Positions 8,793 through 17,452 of a stretch of 40,998 nucleotides of DNA are shown piece by piece. A program made the translations under genes and the position numbers. The notes below the pieces were generated by a model. That model was not told the origin of the DNA, ran no database searches, and worked only from the letters and a program-made list of their open reading frames with translations. Source of the stretch: UBA4416 sp046345275 (GTDB lineage Bacteria > Bacteroidota > Bacteroidia > B-17B0 > Aurantibacillaceae); NCBI GenBank assembly GCA_046345275.1, contig JBKDJY010000135.1, forward strand, positions 1 to 40,998, in the 5' to 3' direction. Positions within the stretch are counted from its first letter, which is position 1. Each line of letters starts with the position of its first letter.

Positions 8793-9551
8793 TTATCCAA
8801 AATGCCCACTGATATAACGTTGAGTTAATTCATTCTGTGGTTTATTAAAAATGGTATTACACGTATCAAATTCTATTAATTCTCCTAAATACATAAATGC
8901 TACTTTTTCAGAAATACGCTGCGCCTGTTGCATATTGTGGGTAACAATTACAATGGTAAAATCCTTTTTGAGTTTTATTATCAATTCCTCAATTTTTTTT
9001 GTACTGATAGGGTCTAGTGCGGAACAAGGTTCATCCATGAGTATTACTTCCGGTCTAAGAACTACGGTACGAGCTATGCATAGTCTTTGTTGTTGACCAC
9101 CTGATAATTTTACAGCTGGTTTTTTTAGTTCATCTTTCACCTCGTCCCACAAAAAACTTTCCTTCAGTGCTTGCTCTATTAAATCGGGAATTTCGTTTTT
9201 GGGATAATTGTGGATTTTTAAAGCATATGATAGATTCTCAAAAATACTTTTAGGCAATGGATTTGGTTTTTGAAAAACCATTCCAATTCGCCTACGAATA
9301 TCAGTAACTGAATTTTTTTTATCGTATAAATTCAAATCATCTAAGAATAATTTCCCGTTTATTTTTGCATCAGTTGTCAAATCATGCATGCGGTTGAAGC
9401 TGCGAAGCAAGGTAGATTTTCCGCATCCTGAAGGGCCAATTAAAGAAGTTACTTGGTTTTCAGGAAATTCAATACTTACATTTTTTAGGATTTGCTTTTT
9501 CCCAAAATAAAGGTTAAGATTTTCTGCTCTTAGCTTAATTGTTTCCATCAT
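8793..9551 (-). CDS. pstB: Phosphate ABC transporter ATP-binding protein PstB
   Basis: The ATPase of the high-affinity phosphate importer, 252 aa (one shorter if the second ATG is used). Walker A is GPSGCGKS at residues 39-46, followed by the PstB-typical STLLRSFNRMHDL. The ABC signature is LSGGQQQRLCIARTV, Walker B is VILMDEP, and the switch histidine is in VIVTHNMQQAQR. It is the last gene of pstSCAB; its first ATG overlaps the pstA stop codon by one nucleotide. No phoU follows, although phoU is commonly the next gene. The gene converges on the beta-propeller gene. Confidence 0.96.
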   Translation of the reverse strand: MMETIKLRAENLNLYFGKKQILKNVSIEFPENQVTSLIGPSGCGKSTLLRSFNRMHDLTTDAKINGKLFLDDLNLYDKKNSVTDIRRRIGMVFQKPNPLPKSIFENLSYALKIHNYPKNEIPDLIEQALKESFLWDEVKDELKKPAVKLSGGQQQRLCIARTVVLRPEVILMDEPCSALDPISTKKIEELIIKLKKDFTIVIVTHNMQQAQRISEKVAFMYLGELIEFDTCNTIFNKPQNELTQRYISGHFG

Positions 9552-10399
9552 TAATCTTGGGTTCTATTTTTAAATCGTACATAAAAGGCAATGATATTCA
9601 ATACAAATACTAATAATATTAATACTGTTGCTGTGCCATAAGCTAAAGGCCGCACTTGTTCTATCGCATTGTGTTGGGTTGAAAGCATGTATAGGTGATA
9701 AGGCAATGCCATAAATTCTTGATTTACCGAAGTGCTAACGCCATTAATGTAAAAAGCAACACCTGTAAATAGTATCGGTGCGGTTTCTCCTGCAGCTCTA
9801 GACAGCGTTAAAATGACACCTGTTAAAATACCAGGCAAAGCTTTTGGCAATACAACATCCTTAATGGTTTCTGCTTGTGTTACACCCAATGCTAAAGTTG
9901 CTTCTCGCAAACTATTTGGTATTCGTTTTAGAGCTTCTTCGGTAGTGGTAATGATATATGGCAATGAAAGTAATCCTAATGTTAGACCTGCTGATAATAT
10001 GGAAGTGCCGAAATGCAATGCTTGAACAAATAATGCTAAGCCAAATAAACCATAGATGATTGAAGGAATACCTGCTAAATTTCTTATCGACGCCCTAATA
10101 ATATTGGTAAGCATCGATGGCTTAGCATATTCATTTAGGTAAATAGCACATGCTACGCCGAAAGGAACAGCAAATAGTGTAGTTATAAAAGTGAGCAAAA
10201 TAGTGCCTACAATGCTAGGAAGAATTCCTCCTTTTGTCATTCCTTGAGTCGGGAATGATGAGATAAAATTCCAAGACAAACTTGAATACCCTTTCGAAAA
10301 AATGTCCCAGAGAATAATGCCTAGGAATAAGCAAACAATGAGTGTACTGCCGCAAAGGATGATCCAGTTGAATGTATTAATAAAATATTTCTTATTCAT
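9551..10399 (-). CDS. pstA: Phosphate ABC transporter permease PstA
   Basis: An inner-membrane permease of 282 aa with about six hydrophobic segments and the binding-protein-dependent transport motif (EALKRIPNSLREATLALGVTQAETIKDVVLPKALPG) that contacts PstB. Also typical are the GIPSIIYGLFGLALF segment and AAGETAPILFTG. It overlaps pstC and pstB by single nucleotides, so the operon is translated as a tight unit. With PstC it forms the membrane channel that takes phosphate from PstS. Confidence 0.96.
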   Translation of the reverse strand: MNKKYFINTFNWIILCGSTLIVCLFLGIILWDIFSKGYSSLSWNFISSFPTQGMTKGGILPSIVGTILLTFITTLFAVPFGVACAIYLNEYAKPSMLTNIIRASIRNLAGIPSIIYGLFGLALFVQALHFGTSILSAGLTLGLLSLPYIITTTEEALKRIPNSLREATLALGVTQAETIKDVVLPKALPGILTGVILTLSRAAGETAPILFTGVAFYINGVSTSVNQEFMALPYHLYMLSTQHNAIEQVRPLAYGTATVLILLVFVLNIIAFYVRFKNRTQD

Positions 10400-11277
10400 C
10401 AGGAGTGAAATTTTCTAAATCGGTTAGCAAAATATTCTCCAATAAAATTTACAACAAGTGTAATTAGAAATAATAATGCAGCAATGGCAAATAATGCAAA
10501 ATAATGTGTCGTTTGGTAAGGCACTTCGCCCATCTCAATAGCAATAGTTGCAGTAATTGTTCTGACAGAATCTAAGAAACCTTTCGGAATTGCAGCCGCA
10601 TTTCCTGTGGCCATCAATACAGTCATTGTTTCACCTAAAGCCCTTCCTAAGCCTAGCATGACAGCAGCAATTAAGCCTGGTGACGCTGCCGGTATAATTA
10701 CTTTAAAAAGGGTTTCCCATTTGTTAGCTCCCAGTGCCAAGGAAGCTTCTCTATGCGATTTTGGCACTGCGTTAATTGCATCTTCACTAATGGTAACAAT
10801 GGTTGGCAAGGCCATTACGGCCAGTAGAATAGAACCATTTAAAGCATTTAATCCATTCTGAATGTCGAAAATATGAGCCAAACCCGGACCCACTAAAACA
10901 ATTCCTAAAAACCCAATGGCCACAGATGGAATTGCCGCAAGCATTTCAATAATTGGCTTTAAAAACATCTGTAATTTTTTTGGCGCCAACTCTGATAAGT
11001 AAGCCGCTGTTAAAATGCCTAAAGGAACAGCAATAATCATAGATCCTAAGGCTACCAAAGAAGTGCTTACTAATAATGGAATGATGCTATATTTTGTTTC
11101 TGGATCCCATTGTGAACCCGTAAAGAAATCGATTGGAGATACCTTTAAGAAAAAGAAAATACTGTTGGAAAATAGCATTAAAAAAATACCCGCTAAAAGA
11201 GCAATGGTCATTAACCCCGAAACTTTAAAAATGATTTTAAACAACCCGTCTATTTGCTCTCTTTTTTTGGTATTCAT
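10399..11277 (-). CDS. pstC: Phosphate ABC transporter permease PstC
   Basis: A second permease subunit, 292 aa, with an N-terminal membrane segment near residues 15-40 and five more further on. Diagnostic stretches are IPLLVSTSLVALGSMIIAVPLG, AAIPSVAIGFLGIV and the coupling loop AVPKSHREASLALGANKWETLFKVIIPAASPG, followed by LGRALGETMTVLMATGN. It starts 3 nt after the pstS stop and ends in a one-base overlap with pstA. It pairs with PstA in the inner membrane. Confidence 0.96.
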   Translation of the reverse strand: MNTKKREQIDGLFKIIFKVSGLMTIALLAGIFLMLFSNSIFFFLKVSPIDFFTGSQWDPETKYSIIPLLVSTSLVALGSMIIAVPLGILTAAYLSELAPKKLQMFLKPIIEMLAAIPSVAIGFLGIVLVGPGLAHIFDIQNGLNALNGSILLAVMALPTIVTISEDAINAVPKSHREASLALGANKWETLFKVIIPAASPGLIAAVMLGLGRALGETMTVLMATGNAAAIPKGFLDSVRTITATIAIEMGEVPYQTTHYFALFAIAALLFLITLVVNFIGEYFANRFRKFHS

Positions 11278-11280
11278 TTT

Positions 11281-12105
11281 TTATTTGTTAACAGAATAAT
11301 AGCCTGATTCATAAATGATTTTTGCACCCATAACGGATTTTTCAAAAGCAAGGAATGGTTTTATTTTTTGAAAATCTCTTTTTTTGTAATACTGAAATAA
11401 TGGGCGTTGAAAATAATATTTGCTAGATGCAATTGCTTTAGAATCTAATGGCGAAATGGCTTTTGATTTTTCATCATAAATCGTTAAAATTTTCAAACTG
11501 GTTGCATTACCTTTTAAAACATAACCAGCACTAACATACCCAAAACCCGAAGCATCTGCTTTAATGGCTTCAATGATCTGTGCATTGCCATTCATTTGCT
11601 TTGCATAGGGCGAAAAATGTATGCCTAAAATATTCTTAACATAGTCGTAGGTGCCAGAATTACTTTGTCTTCCATAAATAGTGATGGGCATATTTTTATC
11701 TGTTAAAGAAGACCAATTTACTAGTTCACCTTTCAAAATTTTTGCAATATTTTCTACGCTGATAGAATCAATTGGCATATTAACGGATGTAACAAAAGCA
11801 ATGGCATCTTGAGCAAAAACAAAAGAATCTATTTCAATTCCTTTTTGCTTAAACAAATCAAGTTCGCTAATTTTAATGCTTCGTGAAGAATTTGCAATAT
11901 CTGCGTTGCCATTTAGTAATGATACTAATCCCAAACCAGAACCTCCTCCTGAAACAGAAACTAATATGGAGTTGTGTTTATGGAATTCCTCTGCTAAAGA
12001 AACCGCAAGATTTACCTCAGTATCAGAACCTTTGATTTTGATTGTATCATTGTTCGAGGAACAAGCTGATAAAGAAACCAGTAGTACAAATAGAAATAAT
12101 TTCAT
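11281..12105 (-). CDS. pstS: Periplasmic phosphate-binding lipoprotein PstS
   Basis: A 274-aa solute-binding protein with a lipoprotein signal (MKLFLFVLLVSLSACSS; lipobox LSAC, Cys at 15). The mature part begins with IKIKGSDTEVNLA and contains SGGGSGLGLVSLLNGNADIANSSRSIK, which holds the phosphate-contacting Ser, Gly and Asp/Arg residues of the family, then GRQSNSGTYDYVKNIL. It is the promoter-proximal gene of pstSCAB. No recognisable Pho box was found upstream, and no phoB/phoR or phoU gene is in the window. The short length is normal for this PstS subtype. Confidence 0.93.
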   Translation of the reverse strand: MKLFLFVLLVSLSACSSNNDTIKIKGSDTEVNLAVSLAEEFHKHNSILVSVSGGGSGLGLVSLLNGNADIANSSRSIKISELDLFKQKGIEIDSFVFAQDAIAFVTSVNMPIDSISVENIAKILKGELVNWSSLTDKNMPITIYGRQSNSGTYDYVKNILGIHFSPYAKQMNGNAQIIEAIKADASGFGYVSAGYVLKGNATSLKILTIYDEKSKAISPLDSKAIASSKYYFQRPLFQYYKKRDFQKIKPFLAFEKSVMGAKIIYESGYYSVNK

Positions 12106-12279
12106 TTGCGAATTTGAACAAACAATATTATCTAAATGTTAAGATTAAATCATTATTTGGTAGAAGTTAATAAAATATTAGCTAATCGGGTTGCAGATTC
12201 GAGATGGTTAGTTTATGTTGTCTTTAAGCCCCCTGCCTTTTATTTGTTGTTTGTCTTTATCAGTTGCAGCTAGCCTAAC

Positions 12280-13755
12280 CTATGGAATGTACTGATAGGC
12301 CCCAGCATCTATAGTTGTTGACCGTATTGCGCCCCTAATATCCGTTTGAACAAAAACGTATGGGTAATTAGTAAGTACTGAAGGATCACCTATGTTTCTG
12401 GCAGCAGACCTATAATCTTTAATTCTATAATCACCAATCATGGCTAGGTTAAAATAAGGAAATTTATTGAAAACATTATTTACTGCATTTACTCCCGAAA
12501 AATCAGGCGCTTTTATTAAACAGTTACTGAATTTATAGTTTTTGGTAAAAGTAGATTCTGTCTTTATATCTAATTCTAGTTCATTATTGAACGACCCATC
12601 AATAATACAATTTGTAAAATTTGCGCTATCCAAAGGAAAATAATCTCTACCCAAATAATTATCAATATGTAAACAAGGTTTAAGAAAAGTTCTAATGTCG
12701 AAATTACCGTTAAAATAATTGTTAGCAAATGTGGTATGCAAAAAAGTGTAATTACCCCCTAAGGTAAATCTTGCACAAGATTCTTTACAATTCGAAATGA
12801 TGTTATTACTCCCCCAAATATTAAAAGCAACGCTAAACAAACAATACTTAGCGCAATTGTTAATAATTGTATTCGTTAGCCTAAGGCGTTTAGGCGCTGC
12901 CAAACTATTAGTCACTTCAGCCTGTATTCCAATAAATCCATTTTTTATAATGGCATAATTTATATAATTGTCAGTGCTTCCTTCATTAATCCAAATTCTA
13001 TCCCATTGACCAGGATAATCGGGGAATTTTTGTTCGATTTGATCGCTTTGAAACACAACTTCTTTTCCACTTTTACCATTAACTTGTAAAGTGCCGTAAC
13101 GGTAAACCCATAAGCCAGCATTTTGATGAAAATGAATTTTTACGCCTGGATCAATGATGAGTGTTTGAGTAGAATCTACAACTAACCATCCATAAATAAC
13201 GTGAGGCTTATCATTTGCCCAGTTAACGGTTGTGTTTTTTAAATCAGATATCGTAGAATATGATAGATATCCATTTTTATATTGAATGGCTTTATCAGGA
13301 TAATGATAATAAGCATTTTGGCCCCAAGCTTCTAAAGTTATACTTTGTTGATTTCCATTCACATCAAATAGTATTTTGTCTTTGATAACAAAAGGACTAT
13401 TGGCGTTTGAAGGGTTTACATTAACTTGAACAAAGATGTAAATGCTATCTTCGGCTAAAATTTCCACATCTGAAGTAGCCTTCGTGCTCACGCCATCAAC
13501 ATTTAAAGTAAACATAGATGAATTTCCGCTCTGCAAACGAATTGATGAAATATTAATTTTTTGTTTATTTCGATTCCTTACTTTAATTTGTTGAGTCGTT
13601 GAACCAACCGAAGTAAATACGGTATCAAATAAAATAGATGTTTGAGAAAAAGAAACTTCCGCATTTGGATCTGTCAGCAACTTATCTTTCTTACAAGATA
13701 AAAAAATCAGTGCTGAACAAGTCGTGATTGATATAAATAATATGTATTTGGTCAT
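12280..13755 (-). CDS. Lipoprotein with N-terminal Ig-like region and right-handed beta-helix repeats
   Basis: A 491-aa lipoprotein: the signal ends in a lipobox LIFLSC followed by KKDK (Cys at about 21). Residues about 30-150 read like a beta-sandwich 'choice-of-anchor' region (SFSQTSILFDTVFTSVGSTTQQIKV, a pattern shared by many Bacteroidota surface proteins). Residues about 195-450 contain repeated turns such as GLWVYRYGTLQVNG, INYAIIKNGFIGIQAE, LTNTIINNCAKYCLF and FTNCIIDGSF, typical of a parallel beta-helix of the NosD/pectate-lyase type. The end IDAGAYQYIP is also common in that class. It is probably at the cell surface and may bind or process polysaccharide, but no catalytic site could be named. 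Confidence 0.8.
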   Translation of the reverse strand: MTKYILFISITTCSALIFLSCKKDKLLTDPNAEVSFSQTSILFDTVFTSVGSTTQQIKVRNRNKQKINISSIRLQSGNSSMFTLNVDGVSTKATSDVEILAEDSIYIFVQVNVNPSNANSPFVIKDKILFDVNGNQQSITLEAWGQNAYYHYPDKAIQYKNGYLSYSTISDLKNTTVNWANDKPHVIYGWLVVDSTQTLIIDPGVKIHFHQNAGLWVYRYGTLQVNGKSGKEVVFQSDQIEQKFPDYPGQWDRIWINEGSTDNYINYAIIKNGFIGIQAEVTNSLAAPKRLRLTNTIINNCAKYCLFSVAFNIWGSNNIISNCKESCARFTLGGNYTFLHTTFANNYFNGNFDIRTFLKPCLHIDNYLGRDYFPLDSANFTNCIIDGSFNNELELDIKTESTFTKNYKFSNCLIKAPDFSGVNAVNNVFNKFPYFNLAMIGDYRIKDYRSAARNIGDPSVLTNYPYVFVQTDIRGAIRSTTIDAGAYQYIP

Positions 13756-14137
13756 TAATTTAGCTTAGTGTGAATGTAAAATTAAACGGATATTATTATA
13801 ATGAGTTTTTATAGACTATATTTTTTATTATAACGAAAAATAAATAAATTTATTTGACTTGGAATTCATGCCAGTGTTTTTGCTATTGAAATCTATATTA
13901 ATTTAAATATTTTAATGACTTATTGCTAAAATGAACGAAAAAATGGCCAGCATTGCACAAACTGGGTTTTTAATTCTGAGGGTTTGATAGGATTGTTTTT
14001 TTATTGCTTTTTATGATTGCTCTAAAGTCGAAAATAATTAAGATTAATCAAAATATCTTTCTTTATGATTTAATCATTATCTTTTTTAAACAACAAAAAA
14101 TTTTACGTTCTTAATTAGGAAGACCATACATAAAGCC
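13756..14137. other. Intergenic region between the beta-helix lipoprotein gene and the htpG terminator
   Basis: This stretch is very AT-rich, with stop codons in all frames. Apart from possible promoter-like AT tracts for the lipoprotein gene near its left end, I see no gene, hairpin or recognisable RNA. Confidence 0.6.
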
Positions 14138-14165
14138 AAAAAAGCCTCCAAAAACACGGAGGCTT
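14138..14165 (-). terminator. Rho-independent terminator of htpG
   Basis: On the minus strand AAGCCTCC (14165-14158) and GGAGGCTT (14149-14142) form an 8-bp stem around an 8-nt loop, followed by a T-run (14143-14138). It begins 19 nt after the htpG stop codon. Confidence 0.85.
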
Positions 14166-14183
14166 ATTGGCGTTAATGCTAAA

Positions 14184-16094
14184 TTAATTAATCAATTCAA
14201 CGGAGCGTTTTACAAATTTGGTTAATTCTTCTCCTTTCAATAATCCTTGGGAAAGCAAGGCTAAATCTGCTGCCTGCTTAGCTAATTGACTTTGCTTTGT
14301 TCCATCTGCTTCTGATAAGATTTTACCAATTAAAGGATGGTTTGAATTCACTACTAAATTATAGGTGTCTGGCAATGAACCATAAAAATTCATTCCACCT
14401 CCGCCACCCAAAGCCTGCATATCTTTCATACGGCGCATAAATTCAGGGCGTGTAATTAGCATTGGAGAATCTGTCTCACTTAAACTTTCAAACACGACAG
14501 TATATTTTTCTTTTGCAACAACACCTTCTACAATGGGTTTTAATTTAGTTTGGTCGTCTTCAGTAAGTTTACTTATTTGCGCATCGTCTTTTTTAATTAA
14601 TTTTTCTACCGTGTCGCTATCAACGCGAACAAATTGTGTGTTTGTTAATTTACTCTCTAAAGTATTTATTAAGTGTGGATCTAAAGGAGAATCCATCAAT
14701 AAAACGTCGTAACCGCGCGTTTTCGCAGCATCTATATAAGTATGCTGTTCATCAACATTGGTTGCATATAAAAACACTAGTTTTTTATCTTTATCCGTTT
14801 GATTAGTTTTTACATGAGTCTCATATTCTTCGAAGGTAAATGCTTTGGCATCTGTATTTTTCAATAAAGTGAATTTTGAGGCCTTTTCATAAAATTTCTC
14901 ATCACTAATTAAACCATATTGCACAAATATTTTAATATCATCCCATTTCAATTCAAAATCTGCACGCTCTTTTTTAAATAATTCTTCTAATTTATCGGCT
15001 ACTTTTTTTGTAATATGTGTGGATATTTTTTTGACATTACTGTCTGCTTGCAAATAGCTGCGACTTACATTCAATGGAATATCTGGACTATCTATAACGC
15101 CACGCAACATCGTTAAAAAGTCTGGCACAATGTTTTCAACATTATCAGTTACGAATACTTGATTACTGTATAATTGAATGCGATCTTTTGGTGCTTCAAA
15201 CTTGTTTGATAATTTAGGGAAGTATAGAATCCCTGTTAAATTGAAAGGGTAATCAACATTTAAATGAATATGAAACAAGGGCTCTTCAAATTGCATGGGA
15301 TATAACTCCCTGTAAAAAGCCTTGTAATCTTCGTCTTTTAAATCAATTGGTTTACGAATCCAAGCTGGGTTTGGATTATTGATGATGTTTTCAACTTCAA
15401 TTTCTTTTTCTTTATCCTCTCCTTTTTCATCTTTTTCGCCACTTGGAACCCAACTCTTTTTCGTTCCAAAAACGATTTCAACGGGTAAAAATTTACAATA
15501 TTTCTTTAGTAAGCCTTCTATTTTGAAATTTTCCAAAAACTCTAAACTGTCCTCTGCAATGTGTAAAACAATGTCTGTTCCTCTATTTGTTTTGGTATTA
15601 ATTTCTTCAATTTGATATTCTGGGCTTCCGTCGCACTCCCATCTTACGGCCTTAGAACCTTCCTTGTAGGATAATGAAAAAATCTCAACTTTTTGAGCCA
15701 CCATAAATGCTGAGTAAAATCCTAAACCAAAATGGCCGATGACAACATTTTTGTCTACTTTATCCTGATATTTTTGAACGAATTCCTCTGCGCCACTAAA
15801 TGCAATTTGAGTAATATATTTTTCTATTTCCTCTTTTGTCATACCAATACCTTTATCTTTTATGGTAATGGTTTTAGCGCTTTTATCAATAATTACCTCT
15901 ATTTTTAGATCGCCGAGTTCTCCTTTGGCTTCGCCCATTGAGGTGAGTGCTTTTAATTTTTGAGTAGCATCCGTGGCGTTACTAACTAATTCTCTTAAAA
16001 ATATTTCATTATCGCTATAAAGAAATTTTTTGATAATGGGAAAAATGTTTTCTGTTTTTACGTTAATTTTTCCTGTTGCTGTTTTTGTGCTCAT
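14184..16094 (-). CDS. htpG: Molecular chaperone HtpG (Hsp90)
   Basis: A cytosolic ATP-dependent chaperone, 636 aa, full length for the family. The N-terminal GHKL ATPase has ELVSNATDA (Mg/ATP Asn), IKDKGIGMTKEEI and GHFGLGFYSAFMVA; the middle domain has IQLYSNQVFVTDNVENIVPDFL and the catalytic-loop arginine region DSPDIPLNVSRSYLQ; the C-terminal dimerisation domain includes ALGGGGGMNFYGSLP. The ATG at 16094 fits the family start (TGKINVKTENIFP). It is transcribed alone, from a sigma-54-like promoter at 16144-16130, and ends at a clear terminator. The link to stress induction is inferred from the promoter and the family. Confidence 0.96.
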   Translation of the reverse strand: MSTKTATGKINVKTENIFPIIKKFLYSDNEIFLRELVSNATDATQKLKALTSMGEAKGELGDLKIEVIIDKSAKTITIKDKGIGMTKEEIEKYITQIAFSGAEEFVQKYQDKVDKNVVIGHFGLGFYSAFMVAQKVEIFSLSYKEGSKAVRWECDGSPEYQIEEINTKTNRGTDIVLHIAEDSLEFLENFKIEGLLKKYCKFLPVEIVFGTKKSWVPSGEKDEKGEDKEKEIEVENIINNPNPAWIRKPIDLKDEDYKAFYRELYPMQFEEPLFHIHLNVDYPFNLTGILYFPKLSNKFEAPKDRIQLYSNQVFVTDNVENIVPDFLTMLRGVIDSPDIPLNVSRSYLQADSNVKKISTHITKKVADKLEELFKKERADFELKWDDIKIFVQYGLISDEKFYEKASKFTLLKNTDAKAFTFEEYETHVKTNQTDKDKKLVFLYATNVDEQHTYIDAAKTRGYDVLLMDSPLDPHLINTLESKLTNTQFVRVDSDTVEKLIKKDDAQISKLTEDDQTKLKPIVEGVVAKEKYTVVFESLSETDSPMLITRPEFMRRMKDMQALGGGGGMNFYGSLPDTYNLVVNSNHPLIGKILSEADGTKQSQLAKQAADLALLSQGLLKGEELTKFVKRSVELIN

Positions 16095-16129
16095 AATAGG
16101 GATTTATTTTTTAGTTGTTACCTCTCATA

Positions 16130-16170
16130 TCAAAGCCCGTTCCAATATCCTGAAAAATGACAAAATGACA
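16130..16170 (-). promoter_or_regulatory. Candidate sigma-54 (RpoN) promoter of htpG with upstream TGTCA repeats
   Basis: On the minus strand TGGAAC (16144-16139), five bases, then TTGA (16133-16130) resembles the -24/-12 consensus TGGCAC-N5-TTGC with one mismatch in each half. Transcription would start near 16118, about 25 nt before the ATG. Immediately upstream are two TGTCA direct repeats (16170-16166 and 16162-16158) eight bases apart, which could bind an activator. No TAnnTTTG box was found here. Both readings come from the sequence alone. Confidence 0.5.
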
Positions 16171-16370
16171 AAAAATGAAAAAATTTTTGAACTTATTGTC
16201 TAAAAAATGACGAGGCGTTTATTTAACCGATTGTTAACGATTTTTTCTCTGCATTCTATGCTTGTCAAATTGTTATTAGTAAAGCTTAAAAATATAACTT
16301 GCTGTGGTTTCTAAATTTATACTTCACACTCATCAAACAAAGTTATATATTTTAGTTTTATGTTTTCATT
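16171..16370. other. AT-rich intergenic DNA between htpG and hisF
   Basis: The gap between the htpG start (16094) and the hisF stop (16419) is 324 nt. Its right part holds a palindromic repeat and its left part the htpG promoter. The middle has no open frame of note. In particular there is no trace of hisI/hisE, which usually follows hisF. Confidence 0.6.
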
Positions 16371-16398
16371 TCGGTTCTCGACTTCGCTCGAACTGACA
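16371..16398. repeat. Dispersed palindromic repeat (TTCTCGACTTCGCTCGAA type), copy 1
   Basis: The core GGTTCTCGACTTCGCTCGAA, followed by CTGACA, lies just after the hisF stop. The same core occurs at 22704-22750 (between hisG and hisD) and at 34943-34973 (inside leuS). The sequence can fold on itself (GTTC/GAAC arms). Such REP-like units are widespread in Bacteroidota genomes. Confidence 0.7.
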
Positions 16399-16418
16399 AA
16401 TTTAGAGTGACTGGTTAA

Positions 16419-17174
16419 TTACAATCTTATTTCAATCGTATGTTCTTTTAAATACTTTTTTAATTCAGGTATTGCTATTTCTTTATAGTGAAAAACACTA
16501 GCAGCTAGTGCCGCATCTGCTTTTCCGTTTTCGAAAATTTCTTTAAAGTGTTTCATGTTTCCTGCTCCACCACTTGCTATCACAGGCACGTTTACTGATT
16601 CTGAAATTTGTTTGGTGATGTCAATCGCAAAACCATCTTTTGTACCATCATTATTCATTGAGGTTAATAGTATTTCTCCAGTTCCCAATGCAACGGCTTG
16701 TTTTGCCCAATCAATGGTTTTTAAATCAGTTTTTACCCTTCCACCATTTAAATAAACATACCACTCATTATTTTCAAATTTTGTATCGATAGCTAACACC
16801 ACGCACTGGCTTCCAAATTGGTTTGCTAATTCATTTATTAGCTGTGGATTTTTGACCGCTGAGGTATTAACGGAAATTTTATCTGCTCCTGCATTTAATA
16901 AAACAGATACATCTTCAACAGAACTGATTCCTCCTCCAACTGTAAAGGGAATGTTGATGTGTTTCGCAATTCGAGTGACTAATTCGGATAGTGTTTTTCT
17001 TTTTTCGTTTGTTGCTGTGATATCTAAAAAAACCAATTCATCGGCGCCTTGTTTAGCATATTCAATGGCTAACTCCACAGGGTCGCCAGCATCTTTAATA
17101 TTTTCAAAGTTGATGCCTTTTACGGTTCGACCGTCTTTAATATCTAAGCAAGGAATGATTCGTTTGGCTAACAT
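16419..17174 (-). CDS. hisF: Imidazole glycerol phosphate synthase cyclase subunit HisF
   Basis: A (beta/alpha)8-barrel enzyme, 251 aa, that closes the imidazole ring using ammonia delivered by HisH, giving IGP and AICAR. Catalytic Asp11 is in IIPCLDIKDGR, the second catalytic Asp is in VLAIDTKFE, and phosphate-binding loops are FTVGGGISS and VIASGGAGN. Full length and intact. It is the last his gene of the cluster in this window; the stop is followed by a palindromic repeat and not by hisIE. A decayed four-helix-bundle gene fills the 278 nt between it and hisA. Confidence 0.97.
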   Translation of the reverse strand: MLAKRIIPCLDIKDGRTVKGINFENIKDAGDPVELAIEYAKQGADELVFLDITATNEKRKTLSELVTRIAKHINIPFTVGGGISSVEDVSVLLNAGADKISVNTSAVKNPQLINELANQFGSQCVVLAIDTKFENNEWYVYLNGGRVKTDLKTIDWAKQAVALGTGEILLTSMNNDGTKDGFAIDITKQISESVNVPVIASGGAGNMKHFKEIFENGKADAALAASVFHYKEIAIPELKKYLKEHTIEIRL

Positions 17175-17393
17175 TTTTTTTGATTTACGAATGGCGATTT
17201 TTAATTTATTAATGAATCTGGTGTTGATTTTGCTCTTGAAACTGCTCTGTTATTTGCTCCTACAGATGAACTGCATCTTTTTATTTGATTTACTAAGGCA
17301 AAGTAAGGTTGTTTGTTGGGTGTTTTTTTCAATAAATTTTAATTCAGCCATTGCAAATTGTTTTGTTCCTAATTTCAAATCTTGTGATTTCAT
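17175..17393 (-). pseudogene. Frameshifted and truncated four-helix-bundle (23S rRNA IVS-type) gene between hisA and hisF
   Basis: From an ATG at 17393 the minus strand reads MKSQDLKLGTKQFAMAELKFIEK, then needs a frameshift at a run of seven A (17323-17329) to continue TPNKQPYFALVNQIKRCSSS and VGANNRAVSRAKSTPD, and a second shift near 17215 to continue FINKLKIAIR. Joined, these parts match the four-helix-bundle/S23 family (SxGANxRAxxRAKSxxDFINKL core). The C-terminal helix is gone; the hisF start codon follows directly. It differs from the intact family member at 18824-19198, so it is not a simple local duplicate. No single frame encodes it now. Confidence 0.8.
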
Positions 17394-17452
17394 CTTTGCA
17401 TTTTTATTAATTTCATATTTGTATAAAAATAGTGCGTCATAAATCGGAATTC

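Noticed and set aside
12222..12240. Another copy of the DUF559-end repeat (AAGCCCCCTGCC) between pstS and the lipoprotein gene
   Set aside because: Only about nine bases match the outer arm and no hairpin follows.
16852..17442. 196-codon plus-strand frame across hisF and the hisA-hisF gap
   Set aside because: It is a shadow of hisF and of the decayed four-helix-bundle gene, which both read better on the minus strand.
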